A stretch of DNA of 45,704 nucleotides from JBCCFW01 sp039029535. Its GTDB lineage: Bacteria > Acidobacteriota > JBCCFW01. The position numbers and the translations under genes are program-made. Location of the stretch: assembly GCA_039029535.1 (NCBI GenBank), contig JBCCFW010000043.1:1-45704 (forward strand), given 5' to 3'. Each line of letters starts with the position of its first letter. Position 1 is the stretch's first letter. Of this stretch, positions 25,423 through 33,772 are shown piece by piece. The notes beneath the pieces are model-generated. The model was given only the letters and a program-made list of their open reading frames with translations, ran no database searches and had not been told where the DNA came from.

Positions 25423-27006
25423 ATGATCAAGCGACGACTTCTTCTCACGCTCGCCCTGCCCTGCCTGCTCGGGCTGTCCGCGCAGCCCGCTCGGGCTCAG
25501 GATCCCCTTCAGATCTCGATCGCCGGACTGCGACTGCCCCCCGGCAGCCCCCTGACGGCTCCGGTCCGCAAGGTCCTCCCCGGCTCGGTGAACGCCGACG
25601 GCACGGTCATCGCTTACGAGCGGATCGCCGACGCCAGCTCCGACGTCTGGGTCCTCGATCTCCGCCCCAGCGACGACCGCAAGGCCCGCCGACGCGTGTC
25701 CCTCGAGGCGAACGGTCGATCTCCCGGTCTCGACGCCGCCGGTGATGCCGTCGCCTACGCGGTTCCGGTCGAGGAGCCCGGCGGCGCGGCGTTTCGGATC
25801 CTCCGCCAGGATCTCGGCTCGGACTCTCCCCCCGTCTCGCTCGCATGCTACGCGGCTGGCGAGATCGAGGACGTTCGCAACCTCCACCTCAGCCCCGACG
25901 GCAGTCGAGCGGTCTACGAGGCGGTGACCCTCGGCAGGTCCGTCATCCATCGCACGGAAGGCGTCGGTGCCGACTGCGATCTCTCACCGCCGCCTCCGCC
26001 CACCGTCATCCCCTTCCCGTGCTGCGTGGGTGCGGGAGGTCAGATGCGGCTGGCGTCTGCCGGTCAGGTGTGGACGCAGGACGGCAGCACCTTCGTCTTC
26101 TCGGTGCCCTCGGGTCTTCCGGCCAAGCCCATCGAGAAGATCTTCAGTCACGACGGCACGACGCTCCGGGCCTTGTCCTGTCCGAGCCCGTTCGCCGGGG
26201 AGTCGGACTCCTCGGCCACGATCGACGCGGGCTCACCCGAGCAGGTCCACTTCCTGCGCACGCGGGCTCGCAGCACGAGCTTGATGAGCATCTCGCTCAC
26301 GACGGGCTGTCCGAGCACGACCTCGTCGTTGGGACCGCTCACGGGCACGTCGATGTCCGACCCAGCGGTCTCTCTCGATGGAGCCACCGTCGTCTTCGCC
26401 AGCGATCACGATCCGGGTGGCGGCTTCGACCTGTGGGAGCTGGACCTCGCGAGCGGTCTCGCGACGAATCGGACCCGCAGTGCGCTGCCCGTCGCGCCGA
26501 CGGCGGCTCACGTCGTCGGCCAAGGCTCGATCTGCTACTACGGTCAGACGGAGCCCAACGACTTGAGGGCGGTCAACCTCTCCCGGGGCGCCCCCTGGGC
26601 GACGACCTCGCAAGACGTGACTCTTCGGCCTGCCGATCCCTTCTTCTTCACGGCGGCCCCCCTGAGTTGCACGGCCGAGATCGTGACGGGAGGTCCGGCG
26701 CTCCCATCGACTCGAGTGCTGTGCAAGGCGCAGCTCGGCAACTCCAGCCTTCGTGAGCGCACCCTGCTCGCGTACCACGACCTGAGCTTCAACCTGGGGC
26801 TGCGTCGCTTCGGCGGCCCGGTGCTCACGCAGCTCGCCGAGTCGCAGGACATGGCCTACCAGGTCACTCAGGTGACGACCTGCGAGCCGGTGCAGGGCTA
26901 CGCGGGCACCGTGAGCTTCGTGCAGCCCGACCTCGTCGGCGAGGACGTGGTGGCTTCGCAGGTCTTCGGCATCACGATCGACGGCTCGGCCTGGTGTCTC
27001 GACTGA
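25423..27006 (+). CDS. Secreted WD40-like propeller protein, family A, copy 2 (A2)
   Basis: A 527-residue exported protein whose ATG follows AGGAGGG with good spacing, 9 nt after the B1 stop. The signal peptide (hydrophobic 6-19) is cleaved near ARA-QD (25). It is the closest relative of A1: both carry SVNADGTV near the N-terminus, NLHLSPDGS, PFPCCVGAGGQM, FSHDGTTL, SDPAVSLDG, SDHDPGGG and TEPNDLRAVNLSR, and the same C-terminal DGSAWC. An insertion relative to A1 around residues 404-415 (TLRPADPFFFT) aligns with the DPFLFS insertion of A3. No enzymatic motif is seen. Confidence 0.8.
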   Translation: MIKRRLLLTLALPCLLGLSAQPARAQDPLQISIAGLRLPPGSPLTAPVRKVLPGSVNADGTVIAYERIADASSDVWVLDLRPSDDRKARRRVSLEANGRSPGLDAAGDAVAYAVPVEEPGGAAFRILRQDLGSDSPPVSLACYAAGEIEDVRNLHLSPDGSRAVYEAVTLGRSVIHRTEGVGADCDLSPPPPPTVIPFPCCVGAGGQMRLASAGQVWTQDGSTFVFSVPSGLPAKPIEKIFSHDGTTLRALSCPSPFAGESDSSATIDAGSPEQVHFLRTRARSTSLMSISLTTGCPSTTSSLGPLTGTSMSDPAVSLDGATVVFASDHDPGGGFDLWELDLASGLATNRTRSALPVAPTAAHVVGQGSICYYGQTEPNDLRAVNLSRGAPWATTSQDVTLRPADPFFFTAAPLSCTAEIVTGGPALPSTRVLCKAQLGNSSLRERTLLAYHDLSFNLGLRRFGGPVLTQLAESQDMAYQVTQVTTCEPVQGYAGTVSFVQPDLVGEDVVASQVFGITIDGSAWCLD

Positions 27007-27015
27007 GCTGGAATC

Positions 27016-27053
27016 TCGCCCGGTCACGCGCAGGACGTGCGCCGACCGGGCGA
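27016..27053 (+). terminator. Strong hairpin after A2
   Basis: Perfect 10-bp outer stem TCGCCCGGTC / GACCGGGCGA (27016-27025, 27044-27053) enclosing a second 5-bp stem GCGCA / TGCGC around the loop GGACG. It starts 9 nt after the A2 stop codon. No T-tract follows, as is common for hairpin terminators in high-GC genomes. Confidence 0.55.
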
Positions 27054-27139
27054 TGGCGAACATGACGGGATCCCGAGTCGTGGCGGACTCAGGAACGGTC
27101 CTCCACCGCCCGGCCGGCACCGACCGGCCCGGTCTTCAG

Positions 27140-27257
27140 GCAGGCCCGGCGGCCTGCAGCGTGATGCGGGGAGGCGCGCACTCCGGTGCTGGGGAGCCGG
27201 CTGGATGGCAGCCGCTCGCTCGACCTGGCTGCCGCGAACCCGTCCAGCCGGCCCCCC
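27140..27257 (+). other. Structured intergenic segment between A2 and B2
   Basis: The 797-bp gap 27007-27803 contains no gene I can support, although one frame is open through most of it. After the A2 terminator come two more strong secondary structures. GCAGGCC-CGGC-GGCCTGC lies at 27140-27157. A 67-nt element at 27191-27257 has a 10-bp perfect outer stem (GCCGGCTGGA 27196-27205 with TCCAGCCGGC 27243-27252), extended by four G-C pairs beyond one mismatch, and a 7-bp inner stem (GGCAGCC / GGCTGCC). From about 27400 on the DNA turns AT-richer (CATGCAAATTCAGCATG at 27429-27445, TCTAAT at 27728-27733), which is likely the B2 control region. A small RNA, an attenuator or a decayed element are all possible. 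Confidence 0.4.
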
Positions 27258-27803
27258 GCAGGTGTGTGCACCGTCTTCCCCACTCGACACTTCCTTCCCG
27301 AGGGCTCGGTGGCCGCGACGTGCTTCCCGACACGACCGGCCCCGAGACTCGGTGGAGGTCTCTCGCCCGTCAGGGCCGGCCTCCTGCCTCAATCCATAGA
27401 CCCTGAAAACATGCGCGGCCAGGCATTTCATGCAAATTCAGCATGTCCTTGCTGGCTGACGCACCGAGCGGCCGACCCTCCGCCCCTCCTCGTTGATCGC
27501 CCGGGCAGCTCTCCGGCGGCCCTCGCGCGACCGGTGCCCCGAGAGGCATGGCCGTGCCGACGGAGCCTCTCCTCCCGAGGAGGAGGTCGAGCGGCAGGTC
27601 TTACTTTCGCGTGTCATCCGTTCAAGTTAGTTACCGCCTCGAACGCCCTCTCAGCGCCCTCTCGACGTGAAGAGCGTAACCATCCACGGACGCGCGACCG
27701 AGCCACGACCTGCGCGTCGTCGACAGATCTAATCGAAATCAATCGAAGCTTAAGTCCCGTCGCCTCGGCACCGGGACCGATCTTAGACACACGACATGAT
27801 CAC

Positions 27804-29477
27804 GTGAAGAGATGGAAGAGCGACTGGGCGCTCTCACGCTGCCACGCGACCTCGGGGCTCTGCACGAGCCTCGCACTGCTGCTGCTGGCGCCATCGTCGA
27901 TGGCGCAGAACCCGAGCTTCGACACGGGCGTCGACGCGAGCCTCGGCTCCTGGAGTCGCCCCTCCCGACCCGTTCTCTCCGGTGACGGGAGTCAGCTCTT
28001 CTTCAGCCACTTTCCCGACGACGCCCTGGACCGCATCGTCTTGACGGCTCCGGGCACGGGCTACGACGACCAGGTCCGCTCACGCCTCGAGACAGCCGAC
28101 CCGAGCACGCACGCCGACGACATCCAGTCGATCGCCATCGACGATCCCGCCGACGGCGAGCCGAGCAAGCTCGCCTACTCGGGCGGCAGCAGCGGAAGCA
28201 ACGGCGTCATCGTCCTCGATCTCGCGAGCGGTCGGACCCAGCGTCACGTCGTTGGAGCGCACGATCAGGTTCACTCCCTCGAGTTCAGCCGCGACGGCTC
28301 ACGTCTCTTCGTCCTCTCGTACGAGCCCAGGGCGCTCGGCGTCGGCGTGGAGATGAGGCTCCACGCCCTCTGTCTCGAGGACCACTGCGGCCCCCGCCTG
28401 CAGCTCATCGATCAAGCACCACAGCTCCTGGTCGGCGATCCTTCGCTCGGACTCGTGTCGCCCGGGCATCGATGGGCCACCGACGACGGCGAATGCATCG
28501 TCTATCGCAAGCTCGTGGACGGCGTGGGCCAGCTCTGGATGGCCAAGGCACACGTGAGCCACGCCACGCGTCCGGCGACGGTCGAGTGGGAGGTCTGGTC
28601 GCCCACGACCTCGCCACGTGACGTCTGGGGAGTGGCCATCGACGGCATCGGAAGCTCGATCGTGTTCATCGCCGATGCGATCGAAGACCCGGGATCCTCA
28701 GGGGTCCCCTGCGAGCCGACTCCCACGACGCCGGCGATCTACCACTACGACCTCACCGAGAAGTTCCCCGCCAACGCCTGCCGGCTCCTCGCTCGTCCCG
28801 CCTTCACCAGCACGGACTCGGGTGTCGTCAATGATCTCGCGATCTCGGGCGACGGCCGGCACGTCTTCTGGAGCTCGCTGCTCGAGTTCGGCGATGCTTC
28901 GGGGACCCCCGTCTTGCCGGCCTTCGACCTGTTCACCATTCCCATCGATGGTGATCTCGCCGACGTGCGAGAGCTCACGCGGGCCACGCCCGAGAACCTC
29001 TGGTCCTCACGGCACCCCTACCCCACCTGGAACGGCGACGGACTCGCCTTCGCCCAGTTCAACTCTCTCGCCGCGAGCACTGCTCGACTGCGTCTGGTGA
29101 ATCGGCTCAACCTCAGCGAGGGCCCCGACGGGCTCGACCTGGGGACGGACCCCGACACTCCCTTCGAGATTCGCTCCATGGACTGTGGTCCGGACGACTG
29201 CGTCGGCACGGTCTTCACGAGCACGATCAACCATCGGTTCATGCCGGCGCAGACGGTGCTGACCTGGAACGGTTGGTCGTCGGAGACGGGCACCCGACTC
29301 TTCCCGAGCTGCTGGACAGTTCAGGAATTCGCTGACGGCATCGAGTCGAGCTTCCGGCTCCGAGTCGATCGCGACCACGACCTGGAGCTCAGCGAGACGC
29401 TGACTCACTACCTCTTGCGTGTCGTCGGCACGGGCGAGCAGCTCGACGTCGTCGAAGCCACTCACGAGCTGAGGTGA
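27804..29477 (+). CDS. Secreted WD40-like propeller protein, family B, copy 2 (B2)
   Basis: A protein of 557 residues if started at the GTG at 27804, the only start that gives a sensible signal peptide (hydrophobic 20-30, cleavage SMA-QNP at 34) and a length close to B1. The GTG lacks a clear Shine-Dalgarno. The frame is open upstream to 27186, but that stretch has no coding character. Shared with B1: QNP--D-G start, LTAPGTGYDDQVRSRL, AIDDPADGEPSKLAYSGG, FDLFTIPIDGD, and the C-terminal LRVVGTGEQLDVVE. B2 has lost the cysteine cluster of B1 (SCSGGATC), with IDQAPQLLVGDP in its place. It is followed after 4 nt by A3, suggesting translational coupling. Confidence 0.78.
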   Translation: MKRWKSDWALSRCHATSGLCTSLALLLLAPSSMAQNPSFDTGVDASLGSWSRPSRPVLSGDGSQLFFSHFPDDALDRIVLTAPGTGYDDQVRSRLETADPSTHADDIQSIAIDDPADGEPSKLAYSGGSSGSNGVIVLDLASGRTQRHVVGAHDQVHSLEFSRDGSRLFVLSYEPRALGVGVEMRLHALCLEDHCGPRLQLIDQAPQLLVGDPSLGLVSPGHRWATDDGECIVYRKLVDGVGQLWMAKAHVSHATRPATVEWEVWSPTTSPRDVWGVAIDGIGSSIVFIADAIEDPGSSGVPCEPTPTTPAIYHYDLTEKFPANACRLLARPAFTSTDSGVVNDLAISGDGRHVFWSSLLEFGDASGTPVLPAFDLFTIPIDGDLADVRELTRATPENLWSSRHPYPTWNGDGLAFAQFNSLAASTARLRLVNRLNLSEGPDGLDLGTDPDTPFEIRSMDCGPDDCVGTVFTSTINHRFMPAQTVLTWNGWSSETGTRLFPSCWTVQEFADGIESSFRLRVDRDHDLELSETLTHYLLRVVGTGEQLDVVEATHELR

Positions 29478-29481
29478 GATC

Positions 29482-31083
29482 GTGAGCTCTCCAACAGCCG
29501 TCAGGGGCCACGCCTGTGCCTTGTTTCTAGCACTGAGCATCGCGTGGCCAGCTTCGAGTCAACCGCCCCAGCGAATGTCCGTCACCGGGCTCCAGCCACC
29601 GTTCGGGACCAACGCACTGCTGCAGCCCGTCGAGCGCAAGGCCTTCCTCGGCTCGGTGAACGCCGACGGCACGGTGCTCGCTTACGAACGGCAGCACTCC
29701 GAGAACATCGACGTCTGGGTTCTCGATCTTCGAGCCCAGCCGGGGCAGAAGGTGCGACGTCGGATCGCGACCGAGGGCCCGAGCTTCTCGCCCGGTCTCG
29801 ATGCCAGCGGCGACTGGATCGCCTACGTTCAAGTGTTCGATGATGGCGACGATCGTCATCATCGCATCCTCAAGCGCAACCTCCGAACCGACGACCCTCC
29901 CGAGGTGATGGCCTGTCACGACGAGAGCGATGGCGAGATCGATGCCATCGTCAACCTGCACCTCAGCCCCGACGCCAGCAAGGCCGTCTATCAGGTCATC
30001 CGAGGACGGGTCTCGGACGTGCACCTGGCCCAGGGCACGGCGTCGGACTGCGAGACCTCTCCGAGCACCCGCGAAGTGGCTCTGCCGTGGGGCGGCATCG
30101 CCGCCAAGCTCGCTCCCTCCGGCCAAGCCTGGACGCAGGACGGCTCCTCGTTCGTGTTCGCTGCGCGCACGGGCCTTTCCGGCAGCGCTCGCTCCCGCAT
30201 CTACCAACAGCGGGTCTCGCCGAGCTGGGAGCTCCGGGAGCTCACTTGCCCCGTGAGACCGCTCGTCACCGTCGATGAATTCCTGCCGACGCTCGACGCG
30301 AGCACGCCTGAACGAGTGCACTTCCTCCGGCGCATCGAGGGTCGGCACTCCATTCAACGTTTCACGCTCGGCAACGACTGCACCGACACCGACTCTGTCC
30401 TGGAGTTCGACACGGGCTCGGTGAGCGCGCTCGCCGCGAGTCTCGACGGCAAGAGCGTCGTCCTCGTCGGGAACCTCGACTCGAGCGGTCCTCGTGTCTG
30501 GGAGCTGGACACGCGCCGAATCGAGTTGCACGCCCTCACCGAGCCCGACGTCAACGGCTATCGCACGCCACACGTCGCCGCGTCGGGGACGATCGCGTAC
30601 TACCAGAAGACGCAGCCCAACGACCTGTTGGCGACCACCCTCTTCCGGACCCCGCGCGCTGGAATCGTGGTGCAGGATCCGCTAGATGCACCGCCGGATC
30701 CCTTCCTCTTCTCGGATGGATTCGACTGCGACGTGGTGGGCGATGAACGCGGCCCGCGCCATGGTGGTGGCTTCAGTGATCGCGGGCTGCGAGCGCTGCG
30801 TTGCGAAGCTCTCCTCTCGAACTCGAGCCGACGATCACGAACGCTCTTGGCGCATGTCGAGCTCGAGTTCGAGGACGGCACGCGCCGGGTCCACGGGCCC
30901 ACCGTCCTCACGCTCGAGGCGTCGCAAGATGCAACATTCCGGTTCCTGCAAGCGCTGGGCTGCGAGCCAGAACAAGGCTACGAAGCCCATGCGATTGCCG
31001 TCGCGGCCGACCTCATCGGTAGCGACGTCGCCACCGCCACCATCACCGGCCGCACTGTTCGCAACCCGGCAGGCTGCCCGTGA
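29482..31083 (+). CDS. Secreted WD40-like propeller protein, family A, copy 3 (A3)
   Basis: A 533-residue exported protein starting with GTG 4 nt after the B2 stop, with GAGGTGAG overlapping the B2 stop region as ribosome binding site. The signal peptide is cleaved near ASS-QPP (26). It keeps the family A frame: GSVNADGTVLAYER, NLHLSPDASKAVY, YYQKTQPNDL and a C-terminal region with CEPEQGYEAHA. It is the most diverged copy. The paired-cysteine motif of A1/A2 is replaced by ALPWGGIAAKL, and the end is TGRTVRNPAGCP instead of DGSAWC. An insert DPFLFSDGFDCD near residue 412 recalls the FSDGF linkers seen before C-terminal modules of exported proteins in related genomes. Confidence 0.78.
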   Translation: MSSPTAVRGHACALFLALSIAWPASSQPPQRMSVTGLQPPFGTNALLQPVERKAFLGSVNADGTVLAYERQHSENIDVWVLDLRAQPGQKVRRRIATEGPSFSPGLDASGDWIAYVQVFDDGDDRHHRILKRNLRTDDPPEVMACHDESDGEIDAIVNLHLSPDASKAVYQVIRGRVSDVHLAQGTASDCETSPSTREVALPWGGIAAKLAPSGQAWTQDGSSFVFAARTGLSGSARSRIYQQRVSPSWELRELTCPVRPLVTVDEFLPTLDASTPERVHFLRRIEGRHSIQRFTLGNDCTDTDSVLEFDTGSVSALAASLDGKSVVLVGNLDSSGPRVWELDTRRIELHALTEPDVNGYRTPHVAASGTIAYYQKTQPNDLLATTLFRTPRAGIVVQDPLDAPPDPFLFSDGFDCDVVGDERGPRHGGGFSDRGLRALRCEALLSNSSRRSRTLLAHVELEFEDGTRRVHGPTVLTLEASQDATFRFLQALGCEPEQGYEAHAIAVAADLIGSDVATATITGRTVRNPAGCP

Positions 31084-31087
31084 ACAG

Positions 31088-31126
31088 GCCGGTGCTTCTC
31101 AGCGTCAAGGGAACGGAAGCACCGGC
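31088..31126 (+). terminator. Hairpin after A3
   Basis: Perfect 11-bp stem GCCGGTGCTTC / GAAGCACCGGC with a 17-nt loop, beginning 4 nt after the A3 stop codon. No T-tract follows. Its position matches the hairpins after A1 and A2. Confidence 0.5.
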
Positions 31127-31372
31127 AGCCCGGAGAGGACCGACGGCAGCAAGCACGCGTCGAGGCCCCTGGTTGCCATCAGGGAGCGTTGGTGGAAGAT
31201 TGACGCCTTCGACTCGACAGACGACTTCTCTAACGGCGCATGCATTGAACTCGTCGGCGTCCTCGCCTGACCTCGCTCGCAACGCGTCCAGCATCGGCCT
31301 TCACGCACCTCACCGAACTGGACGAACGCCATCTTCTCCACGAGCACACGAGTTAGATAAGTTTCCATTTAC

Positions 31373-31417
31373 TTTTCGGTCGACTGCTCTTTTTTTGGAA
31401 CATTGTCGAACCGAAAA
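31373..31417 (+). promoter_or_regulatory. AT-rich control region with inverted repeat upstream of the 31526 gene
   Basis: The gap 31127-31525 carries no gene I can support. Its middle (31350-31430) is the most AT-rich stretch of the window. It contains an imperfect inverted repeat, TTTTCGGTCGAC (31373-31384) and GTCGAACCGAAAA (31405-31417), identical except for one extra base. The repeat flanks a run of seven or more T. TTGGAA at 31395-31400, the same hexamer as the -35 candidate at 11164, lies between the arms. An operator overlapping a promoter is the simplest reading. The right arm ends in A, not T, so it is not a forward terminator. A 6-bp hairpin GCGTCT-GGGTAG-AGACGC follows at 31480-31497. 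Confidence 0.4.
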
Positions 31418-31525
31418 GATGCTTAACTTCCACGCACCCGGGCACGACCGAGGTCGGCCGGGTCGGGGCAAGTGCCCGAGCGTCTGGGTAGAGACGCACG
31501 TACGCTCTGGGGAAGGGCGCAGCCA

Positions 31526-33772
31526 ATGAAACAGTTGTTGGGAGGAGTTGCGCTCGTGGCCTGGCTCGTCGCCACGCCGGTCCTGGCCGGCTGGGACCTC
31601 GAGACGGTTCACGCCTACGAGTGGGGGACGCCGCCGGTACTCGCGCTCGACGCCGCGGAGCAGCCGATCCTCGCCTTTGGTCAGGGCCGGCTCATCGTCG
31701 CCACCCAAGACGTCTCTTCGGAATGGGTCACCGAGCTGGTCATCGATCAGTGCGGCTCCATCACGGGCATCGACAGCCACCCCGTCGGCGGGCTGGCGGT
31801 GAGCTACGACAACCAGGTCACCGACACGCTGCAGCTCGCCTGGCGTCAGTCCGACTCCTGGGTCATTCACGACCTCGGCTCCAACGACCGCCTTGGCCGC
31901 TCCGGGGTGGTCTTCGACACCACCGGCCGTCCCCACGTCCTCCACTACCGCTTCGACACCGAAGCCGCGCACGTGGCCCGCTGGACCGGAAGCGACTGGC
32001 TTCACGAGGAGCTCGGCCTCTCCAGTCACGAGCTCTACGCCATGACGGAGACACCCGACGGTGAGCCGGCGTTCACTCGTGGCGAGCTCGGCCAAGAGGG
32101 CGTCCATGTCCATCGCTGGTCGGCGACGGGCTGGACCAGCGAGCTCATCGAGTTCGGCCCCATACCCGTCAATGCCACCGGCCTCAGCGTCGGTCACGAT
32201 GCTGCCGGCGACGTCGCCTTCGCGCTCAACTGGAACACCTTCCAGGGGCTCTACTACGTTCGCCGCGGTCCGAGCGGTTGGTACCGTGAGCGCGTCGACC
32301 GCCTCGGTGGAGGCGAGCTCTTCGTCACCCACGACGACGCCGGCCAGCCGCTGATCGTCGATGACGCCGCTTTCCTCCGCGTGCACGTGCTCATTGAGGG
32401 CACCTGGCACGTCGAGACGCTCGACGAGCTCGGCGACGTCGGCGCCCGACCTGTCCATCGCACCAGCTCGGGCGAGGTCGTCTTGACCTACGCACACGAC
32501 GCCCAGCAAGACTTCGACACGGTGCAGCTCGCTCGCCTGACCGCGGGCACCTGGACGACCGAGACCATCGGTGACGTCGGTGCCCCGGCCGGCTTCGGCC
32601 TTCAGTTGATGGTGGACGACGACGGCCGCGAGTTCCTCGCCTGGGATGCCGACTCCGAATTCGTCCTCGCCCATCGCGGCGACGACGGTTGGATCGAGGA
32701 GCGCATCGCCACTGACGCGGGCTTCCTTCTCGAACGCGATGCCGCCGGCCGCCCCATCGTCAGTTACCGGACCGACACCGAGGCCCAGCTCGTCCGTCGG
32801 GTGGACGATCGTTGGGACCGCGAGGTGCTGCCCGAGGGAATCCGTCCGAGCGGTCTCGCGGTCTCGTCGAGTGGCCAGGTCGGTCTCACTTGGGTCGATG
32901 GCGGCGTCGTGATGAGGGCCTTGAAGGTGGGCAACGACTGGGTCGAGGACTCCGTCGCCACGCTCGCCTCACAAGTTCATCCCCGAACCAGCTCGACCTT
33001 CGACGCGCTCGGCCGTCACGTCATCGCTTATCGCGACTCACCCAGCCTTCCGGGATTGATGGTCGCGCGTGACCAGGGCGCAGGGTGGCTGTTCGAGGAG
33101 CTCCCCGAGACCGAGGCGGTCGACGGACTGGACATCGAGCTCGGACCGGACGGTCGACTCCACCTGGCCTACCGCACGAGCTCCGCCGTTCACTGGGCCG
33201 TCGAGACCCGCGAGGGTTGGCAGGTCGAGGAAATACCCGGCCTGGACTCTCTCGATGGAGCGTCCTTCTGGGCCTGGCCGCTCAACATGAGCTTCGCCTC
33301 CACCGGCCAGCCCGTCGTCGTCGCCCACGGAGACGGACGCCATGGTCCGGCCGTCGCGCGTCGCACGCCCCGGGGAGAGTGGTGGATGGAGACGGTCGAC
33401 TCCCGCCTCCCCCAGGCGGCCTGGGTCGACGTCGAGCTCGGTGCTGAAGACGAGCTGGTCGTCGCCTACTGGGCCTCGTGTCGTCAGGAGGTCGTCCTCA
33501 CCCGTCCCACCGCAGTGACGGGCGTGACCCTCCGACGCTGGGCCCTCGACGACCGGGCGGAGCTGCCGAGTCTCCTACCCCTGAATGACGACAACGACGA
33601 GGAGGCACCGCCATTCCCCGCCCACCTCGCGGTCCCGGCCGTCCTCGCCGACCCGCTCACGGACGGACGGTTGGTCCTCTACCTCGCCTTCGACGAGGGC
33701 GGTAGCCCGGCGATCCCGCCGCAGCTCCGGGTCGCCAAGGAAGACGGAGAGATCGTCCTGCGCTACGAGTGA
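31526..33772 (+). CDS. Secreted multi-blade propeller-like repeat protein
   Basis: A 748-residue exported protein. The ATG at 31526 (purine-rich GGGGAAGGG about 9-15 nt upstream) opens a signal peptide cleaved near VLA-GWD (21). The rest is built of about 12-14 degenerate units of roughly 50 residues with the pattern 'W..E.I...G......D..G.P...Y', for example VVFDTTGRPHVLHYRF, TFDALGRHVIAYRDS and ELGPDGRLHLAYRTS. This resembles BNR/sialidase-like or tandem propeller blades. No catalytic residues are apparent, there is a single cysteine pair at most, and no C-terminal sorting domain. It is not homologous in detail to families A and B upstream. It ends in a 10-bp tail-to-tail overlap with the YfhO-like gene. 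Confidence 0.78.
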   Translation: MKQLLGGVALVAWLVATPVLAGWDLETVHAYEWGTPPVLALDAAEQPILAFGQGRLIVATQDVSSEWVTELVIDQCGSITGIDSHPVGGLAVSYDNQVTDTLQLAWRQSDSWVIHDLGSNDRLGRSGVVFDTTGRPHVLHYRFDTEAAHVARWTGSDWLHEELGLSSHELYAMTETPDGEPAFTRGELGQEGVHVHRWSATGWTSELIEFGPIPVNATGLSVGHDAAGDVAFALNWNTFQGLYYVRRGPSGWYRERVDRLGGGELFVTHDDAGQPLIVDDAAFLRVHVLIEGTWHVETLDELGDVGARPVHRTSSGEVVLTYAHDAQQDFDTVQLARLTAGTWTTETIGDVGAPAGFGLQLMVDDDGREFLAWDADSEFVLAHRGDDGWIEERIATDAGFLLERDAAGRPIVSYRTDTEAQLVRRVDDRWDREVLPEGIRPSGLAVSSSGQVGLTWVDGGVVMRALKVGNDWVEDSVATLASQVHPRTSSTFDALGRHVIAYRDSPSLPGLMVARDQGAGWLFEELPETEAVDGLDIELGPDGRLHLAYRTSSAVHWAVETREGWQVEEIPGLDSLDGASFWAWPLNMSFASTGQPVVVAHGDGRHGPAVARRTPRGEWWMETVDSRLPQAAWVDVELGAEDELVVAYWASCRQEVVLTRPTAVTGVTLRRWALDDRAELPSLLPLNDDNDEEAPPFPAHLAVPAVLADPLTDGRLVLYLAFDEGGSPAIPPQLRVAKEDGEIVLRYE

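Larger units (their letters stand above)
23770..31083 (+). repeat. Tandemly repeated two-gene module B-A (B1-A2, B2-A3)
   Basis: The gene order A1-B1-A2-B2-A3 resolves into a B-A pair that occurs twice: B1-A2 with a 9-bp gap and B2-A3 with a 4-bp gap. A solitary A1 lies upstream. Within each family the proteins align along their whole length, while A and B share only the propeller type. Every A stop codon is followed closely by a hairpin (23569, 27016, 31088) and none occurs between B and A. This is a protein-level repeat: the nucleotide sequences have diverged, so the duplication is not recent. Confidence 0.7.

Noticed and set aside
27186..27803. Extending B2 upstream by about 200 codons.
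   Set aside because: The extension runs through hairpins and AT-rich control DNA, has no homology to B1, and would bury the signal peptide.
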